From contig DFFN01000056.1 of assembly GCA_002369525.1 (NCBI GenBank), forward strand, positions 1 to 14,482: 14,482 nt of DNA, read 5' to 3'. Made by a program: the position numbers and the translations under genes. Below the pieces are notes generated by a model. It was not told where the DNA came from, ran no database searches, and saw only the letters and a program-made list of their open reading frames with translations. Positions 1 to 6,118 of the stretch are shown piece after piece. Numbering within the stretch: the first letter of the stretch is position 1; the number at the start of each line of letters is the position of its first letter. Origin of the DNA: Lachnoclostridium sp. UBA3775 (GTDB taxonomy: Bacteria; Bacillota; Clostridia; Lachnospirales; Lachnospiraceae).

Positions 1-90
1 TGTATATGCCGACCAGTTAGAGCACGCTGCACGGTCAATCAGAGCAGACCTTCCGCTCTTTTAGTGCACTCTTTCCGGTCTGTTGAGCAG
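1..90 (+). repeat. IS21 left end: long terminal inverted repeat with internal motif repeats
   Basis: Bases 1-35 match the reverse complement of 2815-2849 with a single mismatch (base 8). The alignment continues in the same register to about base 90, with conserved blocks AGAGCAG (41-47), TTCCGCT (51-57), AGTGCA (63-68), CTTTCCG (71-77) and TGTTGAGCA (81-89). GAGCAG followed by a CCGCTC-like block occurs twice within this end. Multiple terminal transposase-binding sites are known for IS21 elements, and these blocks probably serve that role. Confidence 0.9.
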
Positions 91-95
91 TCCGC

Positions 96-125
96 TCCGG
101 AAAAAAGGTTATCCTCTTTTCCGGA
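96..125 (-). terminator. Hairpin after the IS gene cluster, possible terminator
   Basis: TCCGGAAAA (96-104) pairs with TTTTCCGGA (117-125). The stem extends inward by three more pairs after one mismatch, closing on a TTAT loop (109-112). It lies about 20 bases past the stop of the last IS ORF. The T run is inside the arm rather than after it, so it is not a classic intrinsic terminator. It may also shield the transposition end from read-through. Confidence 0.4.
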
Positions 126-143
126 AACGAACGCATTGTTACT

Positions 144-350
144 TTACATAACTGATGATTCCGGCGGAACCTCGATACCATGTTCCTTTAAGGTTGCCTG
201 AAGCAAATCGATATAATCATACAAATGCTGGATCTCAATCCAGTTTCCATGACACAGGTCATTGAGCTCATCGAGTTCTTCCCTGGTCACCTGATAGTCG
301 ATCCAGTTAACACAGGTATGATCTTTGCTAAACGCACAGTAATTACTCAT
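144..350 (-). CDS. Small third ORF of the IS21 element, function unknown (68 aa)
   Basis: I do not recognise this protein. It starts at ATG 350, overlaps the end of istB by 8 bases, and has an AAAGGAG ribosome site about 8 bases upstream, so it is probably translated and coupled to istB. The predicted product is acidic, with two Cys (residues 5 and 13), a region rich in Asp/Glu/Leu from residue 23 and a helical-looking stretch to about residue 57. It has no membrane segment or signal peptide. IS21 elements normally carry only istA and istB. A third ORF kept open with its own ribosome site suggests an accessory regulator, a partner of IstB, or a passenger. The start and coding status are fairly well supported, but the role is unknown. 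Confidence 0.65.
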   Translation of the reverse strand: MSNYCAFSKDHTCVNWIDYQVTREELDELNDLCHGNWIEIQHLYDYIDLLQATLKEHGIEVPPESSVM

Positions 351-1134
351 CTGAAGCTCCTTTCTGAGAAGCTTTCAGACCATGGCGCTTTCTCATGGAT
401 GTTTTACCTTCAATCATGACATCGTAAGCATTGTTAGTGATCCTGTCCATGATTGCCTCCGATATCGGGCTTCCTTCATCGAATTCAGGATCAATGCGGC
501 CATACCATTCTTCGTTGTTGTACTGTGTACACAAGATCATGGATCCTTTTGGGCTGTTCACTCTGGATTCTACGATCTCAAGTAGATTGTAGGTTTCCAC
601 CTGGGTAAGCTTGCGTATCAGCCACTCATCGATTATCAGAAGGTCTACCTTACGATAAGAATTGATTGTTTTGCGAAAGGAGCCATCTGCCTTAGCCATG
701 TTCAATTCATCAAGCAGTTCAGGCATACGGATATACCGTACCGTTTTATACTTACGGCAGGCAGCATTACCGATAGCACAGGCTATATATGTCTTTCCGG
801 AGCCACTGGCACCCTTGAGGATGATGTGATGGTTATCACTGATAAACTTGCAGGTAGCGAACCTTAACATCTGGGCTTTATCCAGTTTCCTGTCAGGGAT
901 GTATTCTATGTTCTCTATACATGCCGAAGGCTGTGAGAATGTTGCCAGTTTTACCAGCTTCTGGAGCTTGTTTTTCTGACGCCGGTTCCATTCGGCATCA
1001 ACCAGGAGCCCGACACGTTCCTCAAAGGAAAGTGTGTCATACGTTTTGGAATCTTCCAGCTGTTTTTCGAATTCCTGGGCCATTGCTGAACAACGCATTG
1101 CTTTTAACGTTTCGAGCGTGGAATTATCTATCAT
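343..1134 (-). CDS. istB: IS21 helper protein IstB (AAA+ ATPase)
   Basis: IstB is the DnaC-like AAA+ ATPase that assembles on DNA, helps choose the target and stimulates the IstA transposase. This copy is 263 aa, normal for the family. The Walker A motif GASGSGKT is at about residues 108-115 and Walker B LLIIDEW at about 165-171. The N-terminal helical part (LETLKAMRCSAMAQEFEKQL) is the usual IstB leader. ATG 1134 lies within an ATGA overlap with the istA stop. A near-perfect GGAGGTGA ribosome site (1141-1148) sits inside the istA coding end, so it is translated independently or coupled. The reading frame is complete and I see no damaged motif. Confidence 0.96.
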   Translation of the reverse strand: MIDNSTLETLKAMRCSAMAQEFEKQLEDSKTYDTLSFEERVGLLVDAEWNRRQKNKLQKLVKLATFSQPSACIENIEYIPDRKLDKAQMLRFATCKFISDNHHIILKGASGSGKTYIACAIGNAACRKYKTVRYIRMPELLDELNMAKADGSFRKTINSYRKVDLLIIDEWLIRKLTQVETYNLLEIVESRVNSPKGSMILCTQYNNEEWYGRIDPEFDEGSPISEAIMDRITNNAYDVMIEGKTSMRKRHGLKASQKGASDE

Positions 1135-2690
1135 GTATCATCACCTCCGTCCCGGTAGGCGGATACACCTCTGGTAATACCGCTGCTCCGTCTCTGGAAA
1201 ACGTTATGCCCTGTGACAGTTTTCTCTAAGGGGAGTTTATCCTGTCCATTCTTAAGAATGGTCGAAATGCTTCTTAGAGAAGGCTGTGACGTAAAAGACA
1301 GAAGCCTTTCACATGCCCTTTCGATACGGTCCTGGCCATACCGGTCAGCCAGTTTCATCAGGCTGACACAGTATTTATAACCCTGTTCCGGTTCTTTATC
1401 GGAATAGAGGAAGTGGTGTACAACTTTTGATGTATGTTCTCCTATATATTCCGCCCAGTTTTCAAACTCTTCCGGATTATAGGTGAGATATTTCTGATGT
1501 TCAGGAGGCATATGTTCCCTGATACAGATAGGATCCTTCTGCGGTGATTTCTTCCTCACATGTGAAGCAACCCTGCTCCCATGGAAGAATACTTCCACAG
1601 TATTGCTCGTGCAACGGATATCCACGTGTTCGCCGATAAGGTCAAATGGAATTGAGTATTTATTTATTCCATCAGATATGAGATAATCATTCTGGACCTT
1701 GGCAGTGGACCAGACTGCCGGTTCATACGGGCATACGGGAAGCGGCTGCATAAATTCCTTTTCTTCGTTCTCAAAGGCTGTACGGCGGTTTCCTGCCCGT
1801 TTTTGAAATGGACGAGTATTAAGCTCCTCGAGCTTTTCTGAAATAGCAGCCTTGGCCTCTTCGATAGAAAAGAAACGATAGTTACGGAGTGCAGCAAGTA
1901 TCCAGGTGGTTGCAAACTTTACCGACCCTTCGGCATTGGGCTTGTCGTCGGGATGCTTTACCCTTGCAGGCACTATAGCCGTGTTATAATGATCGGCCAT
2001 TTCTTTGTAGGCACGTGGTATCACGGTCTCGTACCTGGTATTAGAAGTAATGCCCGCTTTGAGATTGTCCGGGATCAGCAGACGTGTTGCACCGCCAAAG
2101 TATTCGTAGGCATGTACATGACAGTTTATGAACGTATCGGATTTCATGTTGATACATATCTCTGCATATACATAGCAGCTGCAGGATAACACAGCCACAA
2201 ACAGATATGCGGGATAGACTTCACCGGTAACATCATCATAGATGTCTATCGTGGCGCCTGCCCAGTCAACTTCCATTGCATCGCCCGGCTTATGCTGGAT
2301 ACGCATGGTAGCTTTAGTGACACGAGCCCACTTGTGATAGTTATCATTGAACTGTGTGCTCATATACGGCTTCTTACCGGCATTCTTTGCTTCCATACAG
2401 TATTCTGTCCACAGAAGGGAAAGAGTAACTCCTTTCTGGGCCAGTTCCTTATGGATGCGTGGGTAATCCGGCATCAGACGTTCTTCGGCTTTCTTGTGCC
2501 TTTCAGGATACAGGACAGCCTCCAGCATGATGTTGGTGACATCGTCATCAAGCGGCCACTTGACATTCAGAGCTTCAGCTATGGACAGGACTTCCTGAAC
2601 AGTATTGCGGGAGCTGTGGACACTGGATGATATGTCGGTGTTGGTGTAACCGAGACTTTTTAGTCTCAAGATTTCTCGATAATCAACCAT
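1131..2690 (-). CDS. istA: IS21 transposase IstA (DDE/RNase H-fold integrase)
   Basis: IstA cuts and joins the element ends. An N-terminal helix-turn-helix is visible at about residues 5-35 (EILRLKSLGYTNTDIS...). The retroviral-integrase-like core has its acidic residues in EVDWAGA, IPDNLKAG and KPNAEGSVKF, the expected D, D and E positions. A basic C-terminal half follows. The frame stays open upstream to 2786, but I place the start at ATG 2690 because AGGAGGT (2699-2705) sits 8 bases before it; the protein then begins MVDYREIL, like other IstA proteins, and is 519 aa long. The upstream extension would run through the promoter. The stop overlaps the istB start (ATGA). Confidence 0.95.
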   Translation of the reverse strand: MVDYREILRLKSLGYTNTDISSSVHSSRNTVQEVLSIAEALNVKWPLDDDVTNIMLEAVLYPERHKKAEERLMPDYPRIHKELAQKGVTLSLLWTEYCMEAKNAGKKPYMSTQFNDNYHKWARVTKATMRIQHKPGDAMEVDWAGATIDIYDDVTGEVYPAYLFVAVLSCSCYVYAEICINMKSDTFINCHVHAYEYFGGATRLLIPDNLKAGITSNTRYETVIPRAYKEMADHYNTAIVPARVKHPDDKPNAEGSVKFATTWILAALRNYRFFSIEEAKAAISEKLEELNTRPFQKRAGNRRTAFENEEKEFMQPLPVCPYEPAVWSTAKVQNDYLISDGINKYSIPFDLIGEHVDIRCTSNTVEVFFHGSRVASHVRKKSPQKDPICIREHMPPEHQKYLTYNPEEFENWAEYIGEHTSKVVHHFLYSDKEPEQGYKYCVSLMKLADRYGQDRIERACERLLSFTSQPSLRSISTILKNGQDKLPLEKTVTGHNVFQRRSSGITRGVSAYRDGGDDT

Positions 2691-2701
2691 GGTTATCGAC
2701 C

Positions 2702-2747
2702 TCCTATAATGATAGTCACACATATGTGTGCCAGATTCATTATAGGA
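2702..2747 (-). promoter_or_regulatory. Nested palindrome over the istA -10 box and ribosome site
   Basis: TCCTATAATG (2702-2711) and CATTATAGGA (2738-2747) are perfect 10-bp inverted arms. Between them lies a perfect 14-bp palindrome, CACACATATGTGTG (2717-2730). On the minus strand the first arm carries the -10 box and the second runs into the AGGAGGT ribosome site. A transcript entering from outside would contain both arms and could hide the ribosome site. A transcript from the istA promoter would lack most of the first arm. The sites could also bind a dimeric repressor. Confidence 0.7.
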
Positions 2748-2767
2748 AAAATAAACGCTTTGCTCAA
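2739..2767 (-). promoter_or_regulatory. istA promoter
   Basis: On the minus strand, TTGAGC (2767-2762), a 17-bp spacer and TATAAT (2744-2739) form a good sigma-A promoter. Transcription would start near 2732, giving a short leader before the ribosome site at 2705-2699. The -35 lies within the terminal inverted repeat. Confidence 0.75.
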
Positions 2768-2849
2768 CAGAGCGGAAAGGATGCACTCGATCAGCGGAAA
2801 GCCTGCTCTAAATTACCGTGCAGCGTGCTCTAACTGGTCGGTATATACA
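2760..2849 (-). repeat. IS21 right end: partner terminal inverted repeat
   Basis: This is the inverted partner of bases 1-90, gap-free: 34 of the outer 35 bases match, then blocks of identity follow separated by diverged bases. The inner edge overlaps the -35 element of the istA promoter (2762-2767). Transposase bound at this end could therefore repress its own promoter, which is an inference. Confidence 0.9.
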
Positions 2850-3016
2850 ACGAACCTACTCTTCCTGATGGTCAGACTTTCTTTGGGTCACTTGTGGTAA
2901 ATGATATTGAAAAGTTCAAGAAGGGTTCTGACGCAATTATAGCAAATAGGTACGAGAGCGTGCTGGATGATGTGGAGGAGAAGGTGTATACGAGGGACCT
3001 TTTTAGAAGAGATTAA
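2850..3016 (+). pseudogene. ugd: 3' fragment of UDP-glucose 6-dehydrogenase, cut by the IS element
   Basis: Directly after the IS end, one frame reads EPTLPDG...VYTRDLFRRD and stops at TAA 3014-3016, 54 residues. The start EPTL, the middle NDIEKFKKGSDAIIANR and the end KVYTRDLFRRD match the usual C-terminus of UDP-glucose/nucleotide-sugar dehydrogenases, including the conserved ANRY and YTRDLF-RD. The flank begins AC-GAA-CCT, fitting a broken Tyr codon in the family's 'YEPT' motif. The enzyme oxidises UDP-glucose to UDP-glucuronate for capsule or exopolysaccharide. No start codon or upstream domain is visible, so the gene is presumably inactivated, with its 5' part expected beyond base 1. Confidence 0.85.
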
Positions 3017-3235
3017 CAAATATGGTTTCACGTACATACTTTTTACTTTGCTTATATGTTAATATATAGTAAAATTATTAATTGATGAAAGAAAAGATTT
3101 CATCCACTGTCTGTTGGTCGTATTGGGCGCCACAAATATGATGAAGGACATATTGGTTAAGTATCGGTGCATTTGTATATAGTACTAATGTATTGATGGC
3201 GAAGCTATGTTAATTTTCAAGTCCTTCATGATGAT
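3017..3235. other. AT-rich intergenic stretch without a convincing gene
   Basis: No frame holds a plausible gene. GATGAAA (3084-3090) and TTTCATC (3098-3104) form a 7-bp hairpin with no T tail, so it is not a clear terminator for the ugd remnant. The base composition is clearly AT-richer than the region after 5150, suggesting a different origin. Confidence 0.5.
3048..3075 (+). promoter_or_regulatory. Weak candidate promoter for the acetyltransferase-methyltransferase gene
   Basis: TTGCTT (3048-3053), a 16-bp spacer and TAAAAT (3070-3075) resemble a sigma-A promoter. The surrounding AT-rich sequence makes chance matches likely, and the site is about 380 bases before the next well-supported start. 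Confidence 0.3.
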
Positions 3236-3466
3236 ATGTCCATAAACATCTATAATATTTATTATGTAGATGATGAAACCAAGGAAATAAAGCAATTTGA
3301 AAAACCTTTATATCATGATAATGAAGTGATGATAAAACATGATACAAGAGTTGATAGAGTTTTGTTTTCAAAGAAGTTTTGGGATTTGGGAAGAGAGGCA
3401 ATTATGTTTCCCAAAAACTTAAATGTCAATGGTACTGGGATAAGGAATTATAAGTATGATTTTTGA
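3236..3466 (+). CDS. Small unrecognised protein or gene remnant (76 aa) before the GNAT-methyltransferase
   Basis: I do not recognise this protein. It is soluble, with many charged and aromatic residues (IYNIYYVDDETKE; LFSKKFWDLGREAIMFPKN). The frame stays open upstream to codon 3197, just after a TGA at 3194, and no Shine-Dalgarno sequence precedes ATG 3236. It may therefore be the 3' remnant of a larger gene. It ends 11 bases inside the next gene, an overlap typical of translational coupling. Composition is AT-rich like its neighbour. It could be a real small protein, but the lack of a ribosome site keeps confidence low. Confidence 0.4.
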   Translation: MSINIYNIYYVDDETKEIKQFEKPLYHDNEVMIKHDTRVDRVLFSKKFWDLGREAIMFPKNLNVNGTGIRNYKYDF

Positions 3467-4949
3467 TAGAAAAGCTATTATTGATCTTACCGATCAGGAA
3501 ATACAAGATTGTTCGAATTTGTTTAGTTCTGCCTATGGCATTTATGATTCAAATTCACCAATCAGACCAGGAAGCCAGATTAAATTGGGCGCAAAACAGT
3601 ATAAATCAAGATATTGTAAAGAAGGCGTATATGTTGCCAGAGGCTTTGAAGACGGTAAGCTTGTAGGCCATGCAATATATATAAGAAAACGTTATGAACC
3701 CTATGGTACAATGACATGGGTGCTGCAATTGGTTGTTGCAAAAGAGTATAGGCTTCAACATATAGCAAGTAAACTGTTAAGGTCAATCTGGGGTTTTTCA
3801 GATGATTTCGCTTGGGGACTTGCCTCAGCTAATCCTTGTACAGTAAAAACACTGGAAAGTGCTACATTTAGAAAATGTAATAGTGAAATTATCAAGAAAA
3901 ATCTTGATGCAATAAAGATTATCGGAAAAGATACAACATTTGTAAAAGATGATTCATATGTTGTTGATAATAATATGGCCCAGGTAGATACGGAATTTTT
4001 TGCCGATAATTCGGAGTATCCAAGTGGCGAGGAATGTGAAAAAAAGCTTGGAAAACTTCGTCCGGGTCATGAATGGCTGGCATTTACTTTTAGAGAGCAG
4101 CCAATAAATAGAGAAAGCTACAGAAAACATTTCACAGGAATGATTGAAAGCTATGAGAGTATTTTGAAAGATGCCTATGGGCGTATGAAAATGGATGAGC
4201 ATCCATGGACAAAAGGAACTGAGAATGAAATCAGATACATAATGAAATATGGTAAAAATGAGGATGTCTTAGATCTTGGATGCGGAATTGGCAGACATTC
4301 AATAGCCTTGTCTGAGAAAGGTTCAAAAGTAACCGCTGTTGATAATTCACCGGCATTGATTAAACAGGCCAGATTAAAAGTAAATAGCGATAATATTCAG
4401 TTTGTTGAAGCAGATGTGAGAATGTTCAGAGACGGAAAACTACATGATAAGGTTATATGTCTTTACGATGTAGTTGGTTCTTATCCGAAAGTTAAAGATA
4501 ATAAAAGCATATTAAAAACTGCATATGAGGAGCTTAAACCGGGGGGATATCTTATATTATCTGTAATGAATATGGAACTTACGGAAAGTTTGTGTAAAAA
4601 TGAATTGAAAGGTAAAATATCTCAAAATCCGGAAATTCTTGAACGTTTATTGCCTAGTAATACAATGCAGAAAAGTGGTATGATATTTAATCCTGATTAC
4701 TACGCTATTGATACTGAAAGAAATCTTGTGTACAGAAAAGAACAGTTTTCTGATGATCAGAGTCTTCCTGCTGAGTATATTATAAGAGATAAACGTTATA
4801 CCATGAAAGAAATATGTGATTTGCTTGAAGAATCAAAGTTTGAAATAGTTGAATCTAATTATGTTCAGGCTGGGAAATTTGATGTTCCGCTAGAAGCTAA
4901 AAATGAAAAGGCAAAAGAGATATGTATCGTTTGCAGGAAAAAACAGTAA
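3456..4949 (+). CDS. Two-domain GNAT acetyltransferase / class I SAM methyltransferase
   Basis: This 497-aa soluble protein joins two enzyme domains. Residues about 1-145 are GNAT-like: LQLVVAKEYRLQHIASKLL (91-109) occupies the acetyl-CoA loop, where the usual R/Q-x-x-G-x-G/A reads RLQHIA, so the first Gly is replaced by His. Residues about 225-370 are a Rossmann methyltransferase: VLDLGCGIGRHS (271-282) is SAM motif I, TAVDNS (293-298) carries the acidic ribose-binding Asp, and ELKPGGYLILS marks the later strands. About 80 residues link the domains, and the C-terminal 130 may cap the substrate site. ATG 3456 has AAGGA 9 bases upstream. The substrate is unknown. Modification of an amino or hydroxyl group on a sugar, small metabolite or antibiotic is possible, and the ugd neighbour makes a glycan-related role conceivable. 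Confidence 0.85.
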   Translation: MIFDRKAIIDLTDQEIQDCSNLFSSAYGIYDSNSPIRPGSQIKLGAKQYKSRYCKEGVYVARGFEDGKLVGHAIYIRKRYEPYGTMTWVLQLVVAKEYRLQHIASKLLRSIWGFSDDFAWGLASANPCTVKTLESATFRKCNSEIIKKNLDAIKIIGKDTTFVKDDSYVVDNNMAQVDTEFFADNSEYPSGEECEKKLGKLRPGHEWLAFTFREQPINRESYRKHFTGMIESYESILKDAYGRMKMDEHPWTKGTENEIRYIMKYGKNEDVLDLGCGIGRHSIALSEKGSKVTAVDNSPALIKQARLKVNSDNIQFVEADVRMFRDGKLHDKVICLYDVVGSYPKVKDNKSILKTAYEELKPGGYLILSVMNMELTESLCKNELKGKISQNPEILERLLPSNTMQKSGMIFNPDYYAIDTERNLVYRKEQFSDDQSLPAEYIIRDKRYTMKEICDLLEESKFEIVESNYVQAGKFDVPLEAKNEKAKEICIVCRKKQ

Positions 4950-4974
4950 ATTGAAGAAGATATCAGACTAAGGA

Positions 4975-5100
4975 ATGAAATGTCAGAACAGGCTTTCTTC
5001 CAAGTATGCCAAGGAACTGATCGATATAAAGAGTGACGGACCTGAAATCAACAGAAACTGGGCAGTTGATCTTGTAAAGAAAACAAAAATAGGCGTATGA
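4975..5100 (+). CDS. Orphan 41-codon ORF, probably a 3' gene remnant
   Basis: An ATG at 4975 opens a 41-aa frame ending at TGA 5098-5100. It contains SSKYAKELIDIKSDGPEINR and closes with DLVKKTKIGV. The even, helical, charged composition looks like real protein sequence rather than random translation. The AAGGA before the ATG is only 1 base away, too close for efficient initiation. I do not recognise the family. The best reading is the tail of a gene lost by deletion at the island edge, or a small unannotated protein. Confidence 0.3.
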   Translation: MKCQNRLSSKYAKELIDIKSDGPEINRNWAVDLVKKTKIGV

Positions 5101-5155
5101 GCTTACATCGCAATATAAATTAAAACAATCTGATGATGTGAAATGGGGTGACAAA

Positions 5156-6091
5156 ATGGCAAAAAAGGACAAAAGCGTATTCTATTCAATAATATTCATG
5201 GTGGCGGTGATTGCCGTTTCGTTAACGTTAACGGCTCTGATAATTACGGGGGTTTCAAAGGTCATTGCTCCTGTGTGCCTTTTGCTGATCACAGTCTTTT
5301 CGGCATATTTTTTCTTTGTGTATATCCGGAAATTCCAAAATATAAATAATGAGCTCTACAAGCTGGAGGACGGTTTCGAGAGCCTGAAAAAGAAGATGAT
5401 CGAATCGTCGATCGACCGTATCAATCTTCTGCCGGAGAATGAGCGCGAGAAGCAGCTTAAGCAGCTTTCAAAGGGCGGTTCGACAATACATGTCAACAGA
5501 CACGGCATTTCAAACGTAAATTACAACATGCGTGTGATGACTCAGGGCATGAATCAGTTCATTAACTACATTGATTCCCAGACCTATATCGACCAGCTTA
5601 CAAGGGTCGGCAACAAGGCAGCCTACAAGAATGCTGTTAAGCTTTGCAACGATGCCATTGAGCGCGGTGATGCAAAGTTTGGTATCGGTTTCTTTGATAT
5701 GAACGGACTTCGTGATATCAACATGAAATTCGGGTTCGAAGCGGGAGACCGTCTGCTTTTTGATACCGCGGACCTTCTGAAAAAGAGCTTTGGAGCCAAG
5801 AATGTTTTTCATGTTGCAAGTGATGAATTCATTGTTGTGATGATGGATGCGAATTACTATGATATGCGCATGCTGACGTCAAAATTCGAGGACGAAGTCA
5901 AGAAATACAATACCGGGCGCGAGGAGCCTCTGCTTTCGGTTGCGAGAGGCTGCGATGCATTCAGGCATGACATTGAGGATAATTACAGGGAAGTGTTTGC
6001 GAGGGCTTCGAAGGCTTCAAAGCAGGACAAGCAGGCCTATTATGACGGCTCGAAAAAGAGACAGCGTGAGAAGAACGCCGCATACTTCTAG
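5156..6091 (+). CDS. Membrane-anchored degenerate GGDEF-domain protein
   Basis: The protein is 311 aa. Two hydrophobic segments (about residues 9-31 and 36-57) anchor it in the membrane. A charged, coiled-coil-like linker follows (about 58-105), then a C-terminal GGDEF fold from about 143. Landmarks are YIDQLTRVGNKAAY, GFFDMNGLRDINMKFGFEAGD and VFHVASDEFIVVM. The catalytic signature reads ASDEF (221-225), with both glycines lost, and the preceding GH pair reads GF, so cyclic-di-GMP synthesis is doubtful. It may be a nucleotide-binding or scaffolding relative. Start choice: GTG 5138 is possible, but ATG 5156 has GGGGTG (5145-5150) 5 bases upstream. The GH43 gene follows after 27 bp, suggesting co-transcription. 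No sensory domain is recognisable. Confidence 0.85.
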   Translation: MAKKDKSVFYSIIFMVAVIAVSLTLTALIITGVSKVIAPVCLLLITVFSAYFFFVYIRKFQNINNELYKLEDGFESLKKKMIESSIDRINLLPENEREKQLKQLSKGGSTIHVNRHGISNVNYNMRVMTQGMNQFINYIDSQTYIDQLTRVGNKAAYKNAVKLCNDAIERGDAKFGIGFFDMNGLRDINMKFGFEAGDRLLFDTADLLKKSFGAKNVFHVASDEFIVVMMDANYYDMRMLTSKFEDEVKKYNTGREEPLLSVARGCDAFRHDIEDNYREVFARASKASKQDKQAYYDGSKKRQREKNAAYF

Positions 6092-6118
6092 AAAATAAAG
6101 TAGGTGAGGGAAAAAATA

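Larger units (their letters stand above)
1..2849 (-). mobile_element. IS21-family insertion sequence, complete (istA, istB, third small ORF)
   Basis: The element runs from TGTATAT at base 1 to ATATACA at 2849, giving the TG...CA ends typical of the IS21 family. Both terminal regions are inverted repeats. Inside are an IstA-type DDE transposase and an IstB-type AAA+ ATPase in the usual order with an ATGA overlap, plus one more small ORF. All reading frames are open and the ribosome sites are good, so the element looks intact and may be active. The left flank is outside the window, so the target duplication (4-8 bp in this family) cannot be checked. The right flank is the 3' part of a UDP-glucose dehydrogenase gene. 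Confidence 0.95.

Noticed and set aside
2691..2786. Upstream ATG extension of istA
   Set aside because: The extension covers the promoter and leader; AGGAGGT is 8 bases before ATG 2690.
5138..5155. GTG start for the GGDEF protein
   Set aside because: No ribosome site precedes it, and the GGGGTG serving ATG 5156 lies inside the extension.
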